Shown here: piece after piece, positions 20,512-29,594 of the stretch | Numbering within the stretch: position 1 is the stretch's first letter | How the letters are laid out: each line of letters begins with the position of its first letter | Source of the DNA: Betaproteobacteria bacterium | GTDB taxonomy: Bacteria; Pseudomonadota; Gammaproteobacteria; Burkholderiales; Burkholderiaceae_F | Direction: 5' to 3' | Length of the DNA stretch: 64,000 nucleotides | Assembly (NCBI GenBank): GCA_016861185.1 | Contig: BOKW01000010.1 | Span: 62,001 to 126,000 of the forward strand | Position numbers and translations under genes: made by a program | Notes under the pieces: model-generated | The model's input: the letters and a program-made list of their open reading frames with translations, nothing else | What the model was told of the DNA's origin: nothing | Database searches by the model: none

Positions 20512-22038
20512 CTAACTGATCGCGGCCACCGGAATCTTGCCGATCTTCGCCTGCCACTCGCGCGGGCCGGTTTGATGCACTGAAGTGCCTTGCGCATCCA
20601 CGGCGACGGTCACCGGCATGTCCTTGACCTCGAACTCGTAGATCGCTTCCATGCCGAGGTCGGCGAAGGCGACCACCTTCGCCGCCTTGATCGCCTTGGC
20701 GACCAGATACGCAGCGCCGCCGACCGCCATCAGATAGGCACTCCGGTGCTTGCGGATCGCCTCGATCGCCACCGGGCCGCGTTCGGCTTTGCCGATCATC
20801 GCGATCAGCCCCGTCTGCGCGAGCATCATCTCGGTGAACTTGTCCATCCGCGTGGCGGTCGTCGGGCCCGCGGGGCCGACGACTTCGTCGCGCACCGGAT
20901 CGACCGGGCCGACGTAGTAGATCACGCGGTTGGTGAAATCGACCGGCAGTTTCTCGCCCTTGGCGAGCATGTCCTGGATGCGCTTGTGTGCGGCATCGCG
21001 GCCGGTGAGCATCCTGCCGTTCAGCAGCAGCGTATCGCCGGGCTTCCACGACGCCACCTCGGCTTTCGTCAAGGTGTCGAGGTTGACGCGCTTGCTCTTG
21101 TTGTAGTCCGGCTGCCAGTTTACGTTCGGCCACAGGTCGAGCGACGGCGGATCGAGATACGCGGGACCGCTGCCGTCCAGCACGAAATGCGCGTGCCGCG
21201 TGGCGGCGCAGTTCGGGATCATCGCGACGGGCTTGCTCGCCGCGTGCGTCGGATACATCCTGATCTTCACGTCGAGCACGGTCGACAGCCCGCCGAGGCC
21301 CTGCGCGCCGATGCCGAGCGCGTTGACCTTGTCGTACAACTCGACGCGCAGCCGCTCGACGTCGTCCTGCGGGCCGCGCGCGAGCAGCTCGCTCATGTCG
21401 ATCGGCTCCATCAGCGCCTCCTTGGCGAGCAGCATCGCCTTCTCGGCGGTGCCGCCGATGCCGATGCCGAGCATGCCCGGCGGGCACCAGCCGGCGCCCA
21501 TCGTCGGCACCGTCTTCAGCACCCAGTCGACGATCGAGTCGGACGGATTGAGCATCACGAACTTGCTCTTGTTCTCCGAGCCGCCGCCCTTGGCGGCGAC
21601 ATCGACCGCGACGATGTCGCCGGGGACGATCTGCACATGCACGACCGCGGGCGTGTTGTCGCGCGTGTTTTTGCGCCCGAACTCGGGCGGATCGACGACC
21701 GAGGCGCGCAGCTTGTTGTCTGGATCGAGATAGCCGCGCCGCACGCCTTCGTTCACCGCGTCCTCCAGCGAACCGGTGAAACCGTCCCAGCGCACGTTCA
21801 TGCCGACCTTCAGGAACACGTTGACGATGCCGGTGTCCTGGCAGATCGGCCGCCTGCCTTCGGCGCACATCTTCGAGTTGGTCAGGATCTGCGCGATCGC
21901 GTCCTTCGCGGCCGGGCTCTGCTCGGCTTCGTAGGCGCGCGCGAGGTGGCTGATGTAGTCGGCCGGGTGGTAGTAGGAGATGTACTGCAGCGCCGCCGCC
22001 ACGCTTTCGATCAGGTCGGACTGCTTGATGGTCGCCAT
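20512..22038 (-). CDS. fumarate hydratase class I (iron-sulfur)
   Basis: This 508-residue enzyme hydrates fumarate to malate in the TCA cycle. It is the class I type, using an oxygen-labile [4Fe-4S] cluster. One cluster cysteine is Cys66 in GRRPICQDTG; other family marks are the GIGIGGTAEKAM and IPNCAATRHAHFVLDGSGPAYLDPPSLDLWP segments. Later, FTNRVIYYVGPVDPVRDEVVGPAGPTTATRMDKF belongs to the beta-like domain. The alpha and beta parts are fused in one chain, as in FumA/FumB. It is 25 bases downstream of a YqhA-type gene on the same strand. Confidence 0.94.
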   Translation of the reverse strand: MATIKQSDLIESVAAALQYISYYHPADYISHLARAYEAEQSPAAKDAIAQILTNSKMCAEGRRPICQDTGIVNVFLKVGMNVRWDGFTGSLEDAVNEGVRRGYLDPDNKLRASVVDPPEFGRKNTRDNTPAVVHVQIVPGDIVAVDVAAKGGGSENKSKFVMLNPSDSIVDWVLKTVPTMGAGWCPPGMLGIGIGGTAEKAMLLAKEALMEPIDMSELLARGPQDDVERLRVELYDKVNALGIGAQGLGGLSTVLDVKIRMYPTHAASKPVAMIPNCAATRHAHFVLDGSGPAYLDPPSLDLWPNVNWQPDYNKSKRVNLDTLTKAEVASWKPGDTLLLNGRMLTGRDAAHKRIQDMLAKGEKLPVDFTNRVIYYVGPVDPVRDEVVGPAGPTTATRMDKFTEMMLAQTGLIAMIGKAERGPVAIEAIRKHRSAYLMAVGGAAYLVAKAIKAAKVVAFADLGMEAIYEFEVKDMPVTVAVDAQGTSVHQTGPREWQAKIGKIPVAAIS

Positions 22039-22063
22039 GTTCGCCTCGGATTCGTCGCTTCGA

Positions 22064-22684
22064 TCAGTGCTCGGTTTCGGCCGCCGGCCGCGCCGAGCCG
22101 AACAGGATGCGGTCGGTCGCGGCGATCGCCATCGCCGACAGCAGGAAGGTGATGTGAATGCCGGTCTGCGCGATCAGCGTCTTGTTGTCGTAGTTCGCCG
22201 CGTTGATGAAGGTCTTCAGCAGGTGGATCGAGCTGATGCCGATGATCGCCGTTGCCAGCTTGACCTTCAAGACGCTGGCATTGACGTGGGACAACCATTC
22301 GGGCTGGTCCGGGTGTCCCTCGAGGTTCATCCGCGATACGAAGGTTTCGTAGCCGCCGACGATCACCATGATCAGCAGGTTCGAGATCATCACGACGTCG
22401 ATCAGCCCGAGCACCACGAGCATGATCACCGTCTCATTGAGCCTGGGCGGACCGTCGGCTGGAGTCGCGTAGCCGATCGCGCGGAAGATGTCCGCGACCG
22501 ATCCGGCGTCGCCCATCGCGGCGCCGATCAGATGCACCAGCTCGACCCAGAAGTGATAGACGTAGACGCACTGCGCGAGAATCAGCCCGACGTACAGCGG
22601 AAGCTGCAGCCAGCGGCTGGCGAAGATCAGGCGGGGGACGGGCGACAGCGGGCGTTCGTTGGCGCGTTCGATCCGGGACGGCAT
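22064..22684 (-). CDS. YqhA-family (UPF0114) inner-membrane protein
   Basis: This 206-residue protein has about four membrane segments: PRLIFASRWLQLPLYVGLILAQ near residue 15, VIMLVVLGLIDVVMISNLLIMVIVGGY, LATAIIGISSIHLLKTF and IHITFLLSAMAIAATDRIL. The pattern fits UPF0114/YqhA, whose function is unknown. The ATG at 22684 begins MPSRIERANERPLSP; the upstream open frame is not family-like. It sits between fumarase and divergent htpX, and cotranscription with fumarase is likely because only 25 bases separate them. Confidence 0.88.
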   Translation of the reverse strand: MPSRIERANERPLSPVPRLIFASRWLQLPLYVGLILAQCVYVYHFWVELVHLIGAAMGDAGSVADIFRAIGYATPADGPPRLNETVIMLVVLGLIDVVMISNLLIMVIVGGYETFVSRMNLEGHPDQPEWLSHVNASVLKVKLATAIIGISSIHLLKTFINAANYDNKTLIAQTGIHITFLLSAMAIAATDRILFGSARPAAETEH

Positions 22685-22947
22685 CTTGTGATTGGAAAGT
22701 CTCGGTGAAAACCCGCAGATTCTACTCAGCGCGCCCACTTGCCCCATGTCGCGCGGGCCGCGCCACTTGATTCGGCCGCAGCCGCCCACACGTTGAACGC
22801 GGCTGCGGACCGTCGGTCCAAGGCCTTGATTTCACGAAGGCTTGCGATAGGTCGGGCGATGTAGAACGGCGGACAAACGCGGGTAGTGTTATCGGGGCGC
22901 GTTCAGTAGACTGCGCGCCGTTTCCCTCTCAACTGTTCGGAGAATCT

Positions 22948-23823
22948 ATGAAACGTATCGCTCTGTTCGTGCTCACGAACCTGGCGATCATCGTCGTCCT
23001 GGGCGTGGTCACCAGCCTGCTCGGCGTCAACAAGTTCCTGACGGCGCAGGGGCTGAACCTGCCGATGCTGCTCGCTTTCGCGGCGGTGATCGGCTTTACG
23101 GGTTCGATCTTCTCGCTGCTGATCAGCAAGCCGATGGCCAAGTGGACCACCGGCGCGCGCACGATCGAGCAGCCGGCCAACGCGATGGAAGCGTGGCTCG
23201 TCGACACCGTGCGCAAGCACGCGCAGAAAGCCGGCATCGGCATGCCGGAGGTGGCGATCTACGAGGGCGAACCGAACGCGTTCGCCACCGGCGCCTTCAA
23301 GAACAGCGCGCTGGTCGCCGTCTCCACCGGGCTGCTGCAGTCGATGAGCCGGGAAGAAGTCGAGGCGGTGCTCGGCCACGAGGTCGCGCACGTGGCCAAC
23401 GGCGACATGGTGACGATGACGCTGATCCAAGGCGTGATGAACACCTTCGTCGTATTCCTGTCGCGCGTGATCGGCTACGTCGTCGACCGCATCGTGTTGC
23501 GCAACCAGGACGACGCGCCGGGCATCGGCTACTACGTGACGACGATCGTGCTCGACATCGTGCTGGGCTTCCTCGCCGCGATCGTCGTGGCCTGGTTCTC
23601 GCGCCAGCGCGAGTTCCGCGCCGACGCCGGCGCCGCGCAGCTGATGGGCGGCCCGCGGCCGATGATCAACGCGCTCGCGCGGCTCGGCGGCATGGAGCCG
23701 GGCGAATTGCCGCAGCAGGTCAAGACGATGGGCATCAACGCCCGTCCGAGCGGACTGCTGGCCCTGTTCTCCAGCCATCCGCCGATCGAGGATCGCATTC
23801 GCGCGCTGCAGTCGGCGGGCTGA
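22948..23823 (+). CDS. htpX: membrane zinc metalloprotease HtpX
   Basis: This 291-residue M48 peptidase degrades misfolded inner-membrane proteins alongside FtsH. Two N-terminal helices (about 5-24 and 38-58) precede the zinc motif HEVAH at residues 144-148. Two further helices (around 160-180 and 190-213) come before the third ligand region [15 protein letters not shown]. The C-terminal [13 protein letters not shown] is standard. GGAGA seven bases before the ATG supports the start. In the 263-base upstream gap TAGACT (22907-22912) could be a -10, but no good -35 or heat-shock consensus is visible. A bidirectional-looking terminator follows. Confidence 0.96.
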   Translation: MKRIALFVLTNLAIIVVLGVVTSLLGVNKFLTAQGLNLPMLLAFAAVIGFTGSIFSLLISKPMAKWTTGARTIEQPANAMEAWLVDTVRKHAQKAGIGMPEVAIYEGEPNAFATGAFKNSALVAVSTGLLQSMSREEVEAVLGHEVAHVANGDMVTMTLIQGVMNTFVVFLSRVIGYVVDRIVLRNQDDAPGIGYYVTTIVLDIVLGFLAAIVVAWFSRQREFRADAGAAQLMGGPRPMINALARLGGMEPGELPQQVKTMGINARPSGLLALFSSHPPIEDRIRALQSAG

Positions 23824-23846
23824 TCCGCGCAGCCGATCGCATCAGC

Positions 23847-23878
23847 AAGGCCGGGCGGGGTGCCCGGCCTTTTTGTTT
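23847..23878 (+). terminator. intrinsic terminator between htpX and the MATE gene
   Basis: AGGCCGGGC/GCCCGGCCT forms a 9-bp stem with a 5-base loop, followed by TTTTTGTTTG on the plus strand. It sits between convergent genes and clearly serves htpX; the minus-strand side lacks a long T-run. Confidence 0.85.
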
Positions 23879-23897
23879 GTACTGCGCGGGTGCTCGG

Positions 23898-25301
23898 TCA
23901 CGCCAGCGGATGGCCGGCGGCGTGTTCGCGCACGCGACGGTGCGCGACGTATGCGGCGAGCCAGGTCATCGCGAATCCCGCGAGCACGAGTCCGGCCGCG
24001 GCCGCCGCCCAGAAGCTGAACGCGCCGCCGTAGGTCCAACCCGCCGGCGGGTGGTACGCGAGCCAGTAGCCACCCGCGAGCCCGAGGCCCCACAGCGCCA
24101 CGCTGTGGATCAACATCGGCGCGAGCGCGACCTTGTAGCCGCGCAGGATGAAGCCGGCCACGCCCTGCATCGCGTCGAAGAAGTGGAACACCACGCCCGC
24201 CGCCAGCAGGCTCAACGCCACCACCGCCACCTGTGCGTCGCGCGTGAAGGCCACGACGATCGGCTCGCGCAGCAGATACACGGCGATGCATACGACCAGC
24301 GCAGTGGCCATCGCCACGCGCCAGCCGCGCCGCGCCGCGCTGCGCGCCACCGCCGGCAAACCCGCGCCGAGCGCCTGCGCCACCTGCACGCTGGCGGCGA
24401 TGCCGTAGGCGAGCGGCATCATGAACAGCACCGCGACGAGGTTCGCGACGATCTGATGCCCGGCGACCGTTACCGCACCGAGCCGGGCCACCAGCAGCGC
24501 GATGAAGGTGAACGAAGTCACCTCGATCAGGATCGTTCCTCCGCTCGGCAGGCCGAGCTTCAGCAGCTCGCGCTGACGTGCCCAAATCGGTCCGCGCCGG
24601 TGCCGCCTGCGCGGATGAAAGCGCGCATAGAAGGGATCGAGCCGGTAGACGAGCCAGTTCGCGGCCAGCACGCCCCACAGCAGCACGGCGGTGGCCACGC
24701 CGCAGCCGGCGCCGCCAAGCGCAGGCAAGGGGCCTGCGCCGTACATGAACGCGAAGTTCAACGGCACCTTGGCGCCGAGCGCCGCGAGATTGATCGCCAT
24801 CGTCACCTTGGGGCGCGACACTGCGGCGTTCAGCGCGATATAGGCGCGCGCCGCGAGCGACGCCGGCAGCCCGACCGCGACCGCCCACAGGTACAGCGCG
24901 GCGATGCGCGCGACGGCCGGTTCGGTGCCGGTCAGCGCGAGCCACGGAGCGTTGAAGATCAGCAACGGCACGCCGATCAGCGACAGGAACAGCGCCAGCC
25001 AAAGCGCCTGACCGACGTCGGTGCCGATGTCGGCGTAGCGCCCCGCCCCGTAGTGGTGGCCGGCGATCGGCGTCAGGGCCTGCAGCACGCCCATGAAGCC
25101 GACGAACACGCTCGCGTAGATGCTGCCGCCGAGCGCGACCGCGGCGAGATCGTTCGCCGACAGCCGACCCGCCATCACCGTGTCGATCACCGACAGACCC
25201 ATCACCGCGATCTGCGCAACGAAGATCGGCCACGCGAGCTGCAACAGTTCGCGGCCGCTCGCGCGCGACGCGAGCGATGGATCGAGCGTGTTCGCCGACA
25301 C
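23898..25301 (-). CDS. MATE-family multidrug efflux protein
   Basis: This 467-residue protein has about twelve hydrophobic segments in two similar halves. The N-terminal half opens LAWPIFVAQIAVMGLSVIDTVMAGRLSANDLAAVALGGSIY, the classic MATE entry helix with the conserved D near TVMAG. The second half begins LLKLGLPSGGTILIEVTSFTFIALLVARLGAV. NorM-type members export cationic drugs in exchange for Na+ or H+. The start is a GTG at 25301 with a poor Shine-Dalgarno match. It lies 36 bases after a glycosyltransferase-like gene on the same strand, possibly one transcript. Confidence 0.9.
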   Translation of the reverse strand: MSANTLDPSLASRASGRELLQLAWPIFVAQIAVMGLSVIDTVMAGRLSANDLAAVALGGSIYASVFVGFMGVLQALTPIAGHHYGAGRYADIGTDVGQALWLALFLSLIGVPLLIFNAPWLALTGTEPAVARIAALYLWAVAVGLPASLAARAYIALNAAVSRPKVTMAINLAALGAKVPLNFAFMYGAGPLPALGGAGCGVATAVLLWGVLAANWLVYRLDPFYARFHPRRRHRRGPIWARQRELLKLGLPSGGTILIEVTSFTFIALLVARLGAVTVAGHQIVANLVAVLFMMPLAYGIAASVQVAQALGAGLPAVARSAARRGWRVAMATALVVCIAVYLLREPIVVAFTRDAQVAVVALSLLAAGVVFHFFDAMQGVAGFILRGYKVALAPMLIHSVALWGLGLAGGYWLAYHPPAGWTYGGAFSFWAAAAAGLVLAGFAMTWLAAYVAHRRVREHAAGHPLA

Positions 25302-25337
25302 CGGAAGGATCGCGCCGCCGTGCGAAGTCGGCGCGCC

Positions 25338-27083
25338 TCAATCCTGCGCGCGGCGGTACAGCCGCAGCACCTCGTCGGGACGCGCCGGCCAGCGGCCCTC
25401 CCACACGAGTTGCCAGTCGCCGCTCGGCGGATCGTTGTCGAGTTCGGAACGCAGCGAATCGCGCTGCAGCGCCAGCGGGCAATCGACGCCGCCCGCCTCC
25501 GGCGCGAAGCGCACGCCGCCGTGGAAGGCGAAGGCCGCCCGATGCGCCGGCGTGAGCCGATGCGTCTCGATGCAATGGTGCGGATTGTCGATCTGCGCGA
25601 CGCTCAGCCTCAGTTCGCGCGCCATCGGCGCGAACGACCGGCTGTAGTCGACCGCGGGCTGGAACAGCGCGACCAGCACGACCCACAGCATGGTCAACCC
25701 GCCGCCGGCCAGGGCCGGTCCGCGCCATAGCATCGGCGGGTGGCGCAGCACGCGCCAGCCGGCGAAGGCGATCCACGCGATGCAGGCCGCTGCGGCCAGC
25801 GCGACCGGCAGCAACGGCGCCGGCGCGACGAAACCCGGCACCAGCCGCTCGACCGAAGCGGCCATCTTCGGCGGCGTTCCGGTCAGCATCGCGAAGTAGT
25901 AGGCCCACACCGCGAACGCGAAGAACGAGAAGATGACGATCGAGAACCAGTCGATCACGTTTTCCGCCGCGCGCCGCAGCGTCGTCGCGCCGAACGCGGC
26001 GAGCACCACGAGCGGCGCGGCGACGAGTGACAGGTAGGTGCGGCTCGACTGTTCGCCGAGCAGCAGCGCGAGCAGCATGGCCGCAGCGCCGAGCGCCGGC
26101 ACGACGACGTGCGGGCTGCACAGGCTGTGCCGCCACGCGTACAGCGTCCAGGCCGCGAGCGGCCACAGCGGCCACATCGCCCAGGCGAGATTGCGCGCCG
26201 ACCACGACAACTCGCCAGCGCCGGGCAGCCCGACCGAACGCCACGCCCACGCGCGCCACTCGGTGAAATACGCGCCCCGCAGATCGGCGGGTAGCGCGAA
26301 CGCGGCGAGCGGCCACAGGCTGAAGACGACGGCGGCGCTCGCCGCGAGCAAGGCCAGCGCGGACCGGCGGACGGGGTCGCGCTGCACGATCCACAGCGCG
26401 GCCGCGAGCGCGACGAGCAGCAGCACGGCCGGCAGCGGGCCGCGCGCGAGCGCCAGCGCGCCGACCGCCACGCCGGACAGCGTCGCGCCGGCGCCGGGCC
26501 GATCGAGCGCCCAGGCGAGTCCGTACAGCGCGGTCGCGATCAGCGCGACCGCCGCGCCTTCGACCGTGGTCTCGTGCATCCTCAGCACGACGCCAAGCGT
26601 GCCGATGAACAGCAGCACGGCGACGTCGCCCAGCATGCGTGCGTAGTCGCGTGCGGTCGCTTCGCCGCCGAAGACGAACGCGACGGGTTGCGCTTCGTCG
26701 CGCCGCGCGAGCCGATAGGTCGAGTACCACAGCGCGGCGGTCGCGAGCGCGAACCAGGCCGCGCAGGCGAGCCGCGCCGCCGTCGCGTCGCCCAGCAAGC
26801 CGCCGAAGATGCGGATCGCGAGCGCGCCGAGCCAGAACGCGAGCGGTCCTTCCTCGGCGAGCGGCAGGCCGACGGTGTTCGGCAGCAGCCAGTCGGCCGC
26901 GGTGCCGTGCGCCATCGTCCACATCACGCCGAAGCCCGCCAGGTCGTCCGAATACCAGGGGTCGCGGCCGATCAGTCCGGCCGCGATGTAGGCGGCGAGC
27001 AGCCCGAATAGCGCCCAGCGCGGGAAGGCGACTGCGGCGGCGGCCGAAACGCGTGCGGGCGAAGGGCGGGCGTCGATGCTCAT
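25338..27083 (-). CDS. ArnT/PMT-like glycosyltransferase 39 family membrane protein
   Basis: This 581-residue polytopic protein has an N-terminal helix (about 22-40) followed by GRDPWYSDDLAGFGVMWTMAHGTAADWLLPNTVGLPLAEEGPLAFWLGAL. That is the acidic first-loop pattern (D..Y..D and a later E/GPL) of GT-C glycosyltransferases such as ArnT. About eleven more hydrophobic segments follow, then a soluble C-terminal domain. GT-C enzymes transfer sugars from polyprenyl-phosphate donors on the periplasmic side; acceptor and donor cannot be told here. The ATG at 27083 is preferred over a TTG three codons upstream. Confidence 0.72.
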   Translation of the reverse strand: MSIDARPSPARVSAAAAVAFPRWALFGLLAAYIAAGLIGRDPWYSDDLAGFGVMWTMAHGTAADWLLPNTVGLPLAEEGPLAFWLGALAIRIFGGLLGDATAARLACAAWFALATAALWYSTYRLARRDEAQPVAFVFGGEATARDYARMLGDVAVLLFIGTLGVVLRMHETTVEGAAVALIATALYGLAWALDRPGAGATLSGVAVGALALARGPLPAVLLLVALAAALWIVQRDPVRRSALALLAASAAVVFSLWPLAAFALPADLRGAYFTEWRAWAWRSVGLPGAGELSWSARNLAWAMWPLWPLAAWTLYAWRHSLCSPHVVVPALGAAAMLLALLLGEQSSRTYLSLVAAPLVVLAAFGATTLRRAAENVIDWFSIVIFSFFAFAVWAYYFAMLTGTPPKMAASVERLVPGFVAPAPLLPVALAAAACIAWIAFAGWRVLRHPPMLWRGPALAGGGLTMLWVVLVALFQPAVDYSRSFAPMARELRLSVAQIDNPHHCIETHRLTPAHRAAFAFHGGVRFAPEAGGVDCPLALQRDSLRSELDNDPPSGDWQLVWEGRWPARPDEVLRLYRRAQD

Positions 27084-27123
27084 GGAGCGCAAATCGATCG
27101 GGGCGGAGCGTACGCCGAAAACG

Positions 27124-27147
27124 AAAAAAGGCAGCCGTAGCTGCCTT
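27124..27147 (-). terminator. intrinsic terminator of rpmE2
   Basis: On the minus strand, AAGGCAGC/GCTGCCTT (8-bp stem, 4-base loop) is followed by a run of T, about 20 bases past the L31 stop. Confidence 0.85.
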
Positions 27148-27165
27148 CTTCGAGCCGGTGCGGGC

Positions 27166-27465
27166 CTACTTGCGGCGCGACTTCGCGGCGGTGGCTTGCG
27201 CGGCGGCGGCGTTGACCTGCTCGGTCTTGGCCGCGAACTTCTGGCGGAACTTCTCGACGCGCCCGGTCTCGACGATGCGCGTCTGCGCGCCGGTATAGAA
27301 CGGATGCGACTCGGACGACGTATCGAGCTTGAACAGCGGATAGGTCTTGCCGTTGAACTCGATCGTCTCCTTCGTTTGCACCGTGGAGCGCGTGACGAAT
27401 CTGAAGTCGTTCTGCATGTCCTGGAAGACGACTTCGCGGTATTCGGGGTGGATGCCTGGTTTCAT
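27166..27465 (-). CDS. rpmE2: 50S ribosomal protein L31 type B
   Basis: This 99-residue ribosomal protein begins [17 protein letters not shown] and contains [33 protein letters not shown], the L31 signature. It has no cysteine, so it is the zinc-independent type B form often used under zinc limitation. The C-terminal 20 residues are rich in Ala, Arg and Lys. The ATG at 27465 is chosen by homology over a longer open frame. It has its own promoter (27541-27569) and terminator (27124-27147), so it is likely monocistronic although it lies downstream of rho. Confidence 0.95.
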   Translation of the reverse strand: MKPGIHPEYREVVFQDMQNDFRFVTRSTVQTKETIEFNGKTYPLFKLDTSSESHPFYTGAQTRIVETGRVEKFRQKFAAKTEQVNAAAAQATAAKSRRK

Positions 27466-27540
27466 GGGGTCCTCGTTTCGTCGGCCGCCAGCCCGTCCGA
27501 CGATGTCGCCGGGCCACGTACCTGGGCGGAAAGGCCCCGG

Positions 27541-27569
27541 ATTATCCGGGATTTGGCGGGGTGGGGCAA
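27541..27569 (-). promoter_or_regulatory. sigma-70-type promoter of rpmE2
   Basis: On the minus strand TTGCCC (-35) and GATAAT (-10) are separated by 17 bases, with a predicted start near 27534, about 70 bases before the rpmE2 ATG. The -10 lies within the 15-base palindrome CCCGGAT-N-ATCCGGG (27536-27550), which could be an operator. Confidence 0.55.
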
Positions 27570-27583
27570 ACGGGCGCGCGCTC

Positions 27584-27604
27584 GGATCGCGGATCGCGGA
27601 TTGC
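27584..27604 (+). repeat. heptamer tandem repeat, 3 units (rho-rpmE spacer, promoter side)
   Basis: Units are GGATCGC, GGATCGC and GGATTGC. The array begins 15 bases upstream of the rpmE2 -35 box and is in inverse orientation to the array at 27691-27711. Confidence 0.75.
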
Positions 27605-27690
27605 GTTCTCCGCGCCAAACCGCTGTGTCCTGCTTCGTGGCGGCAGCCGAGATCCGCAAGCGGGTGGGAGACCGGCACGCTCCGGGCGGC

Positions 27691-27711
27691 GCGATCCGCG
27701 ATCCGCAATCC
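27691..27711 (-). repeat. heptamer tandem repeat, 3 units, just after the rho stop
   Basis: On the minus strand the units are GGATTGC, GGATCGC and GGATCGC, starting three bases past the rho stop codon. With 27584-27604 they form an inverted pair 86 bases apart. Confidence 0.75.
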
Positions 27712-27714
27712 GAG

Positions 27715-28977
<1,263 letters not shown>

Positions 28978-29070
28978 GGTGTCGGCGGGAGGTTGTCGGG
29001 GCGCCTGTGAGACCTGCGGAGCGCCCGCGGGGAAGGACGAAGCGGCCGGCGCCTGCGCCGGCCCTGTCCG

Positions 29071-29394
29071 TCAAATATTGCTGTCGATGAACGCCGTCAG
29101 TTGCGACTTCGAAAGCGCGCCGACCTTGGTGCCGACGACCGCGCCGTTCTTGAAGAGCATCAGCGTCGGGATGCCGCGGATGCCGTACTTCGCCGGCGTG
29201 GCCTGGTTCTCGTCGACGTTGAGCTTCGCCACGGTCAGCCGCCCCTGATAGTCCCTCGAGACTTCGTCGAGTATGGGGGCGATCATGCGGCAGGGTCCGC
29301 ACCACTCGGCCCAGTAGTCGACCAGCACCGGCCGGTCGGACTTCAGCACATCGGACTCGAAGCTGGCGTCGCTCGTGTACTTGATCTCGCTCAT
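29071..29394 (-). CDS. trxA: thioredoxin 1
   Basis: This 107-residue cytoplasmic disulfide reductase has the active site WCGPC at residues 31-35, preceded by VLVDYWAE, with cis-proline motif [14 protein letters not shown]. The N-terminus [16 protein letters not shown] begins at the ATG at 29394. It reduces ribonucleotide reductase, PAPS reductase and others. It lies 93 bases upstream of rho on the same strand and divergent from the addB-like gene across 200 bases in which I see no other gene. Confidence 0.97.
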   Translation of the reverse strand: MSEIKYTSDASFESDVLKSDRPVLVDYWAEWCGPCRMIAPILDEVSRDYQGRLTVAKLNVDENQATPAKYGIRGIPTLMLFKNGAVVGTKVGALSKSQLTAFIDSNI

Positions 29395-29594
29395 GTTGGT
29401 CCTTCGATCTGAGGCCGGGCCCCGCGATGCCGCAGGGGTCGACCGGAGGTACTGCGAAAGAATGGAATGCAAGGGAGGAGAGCGGGCCGCCAGGATGTGC
29501 TCGATCGGACTACGCGGCCGGCCTATGGCGCGCAATGGTAGCACTTTGCGCCGGGAACGGAAGCGCGGCGGCGTTGCGCGATCGTCTTTCTAGA

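Noticed and set aside
22685-22947. Heat-shock promoter upstream of htpX
   Set aside because: CTTGATT is present near 22830 but no CCCCAT-type -10 follows at 11-16 bases.
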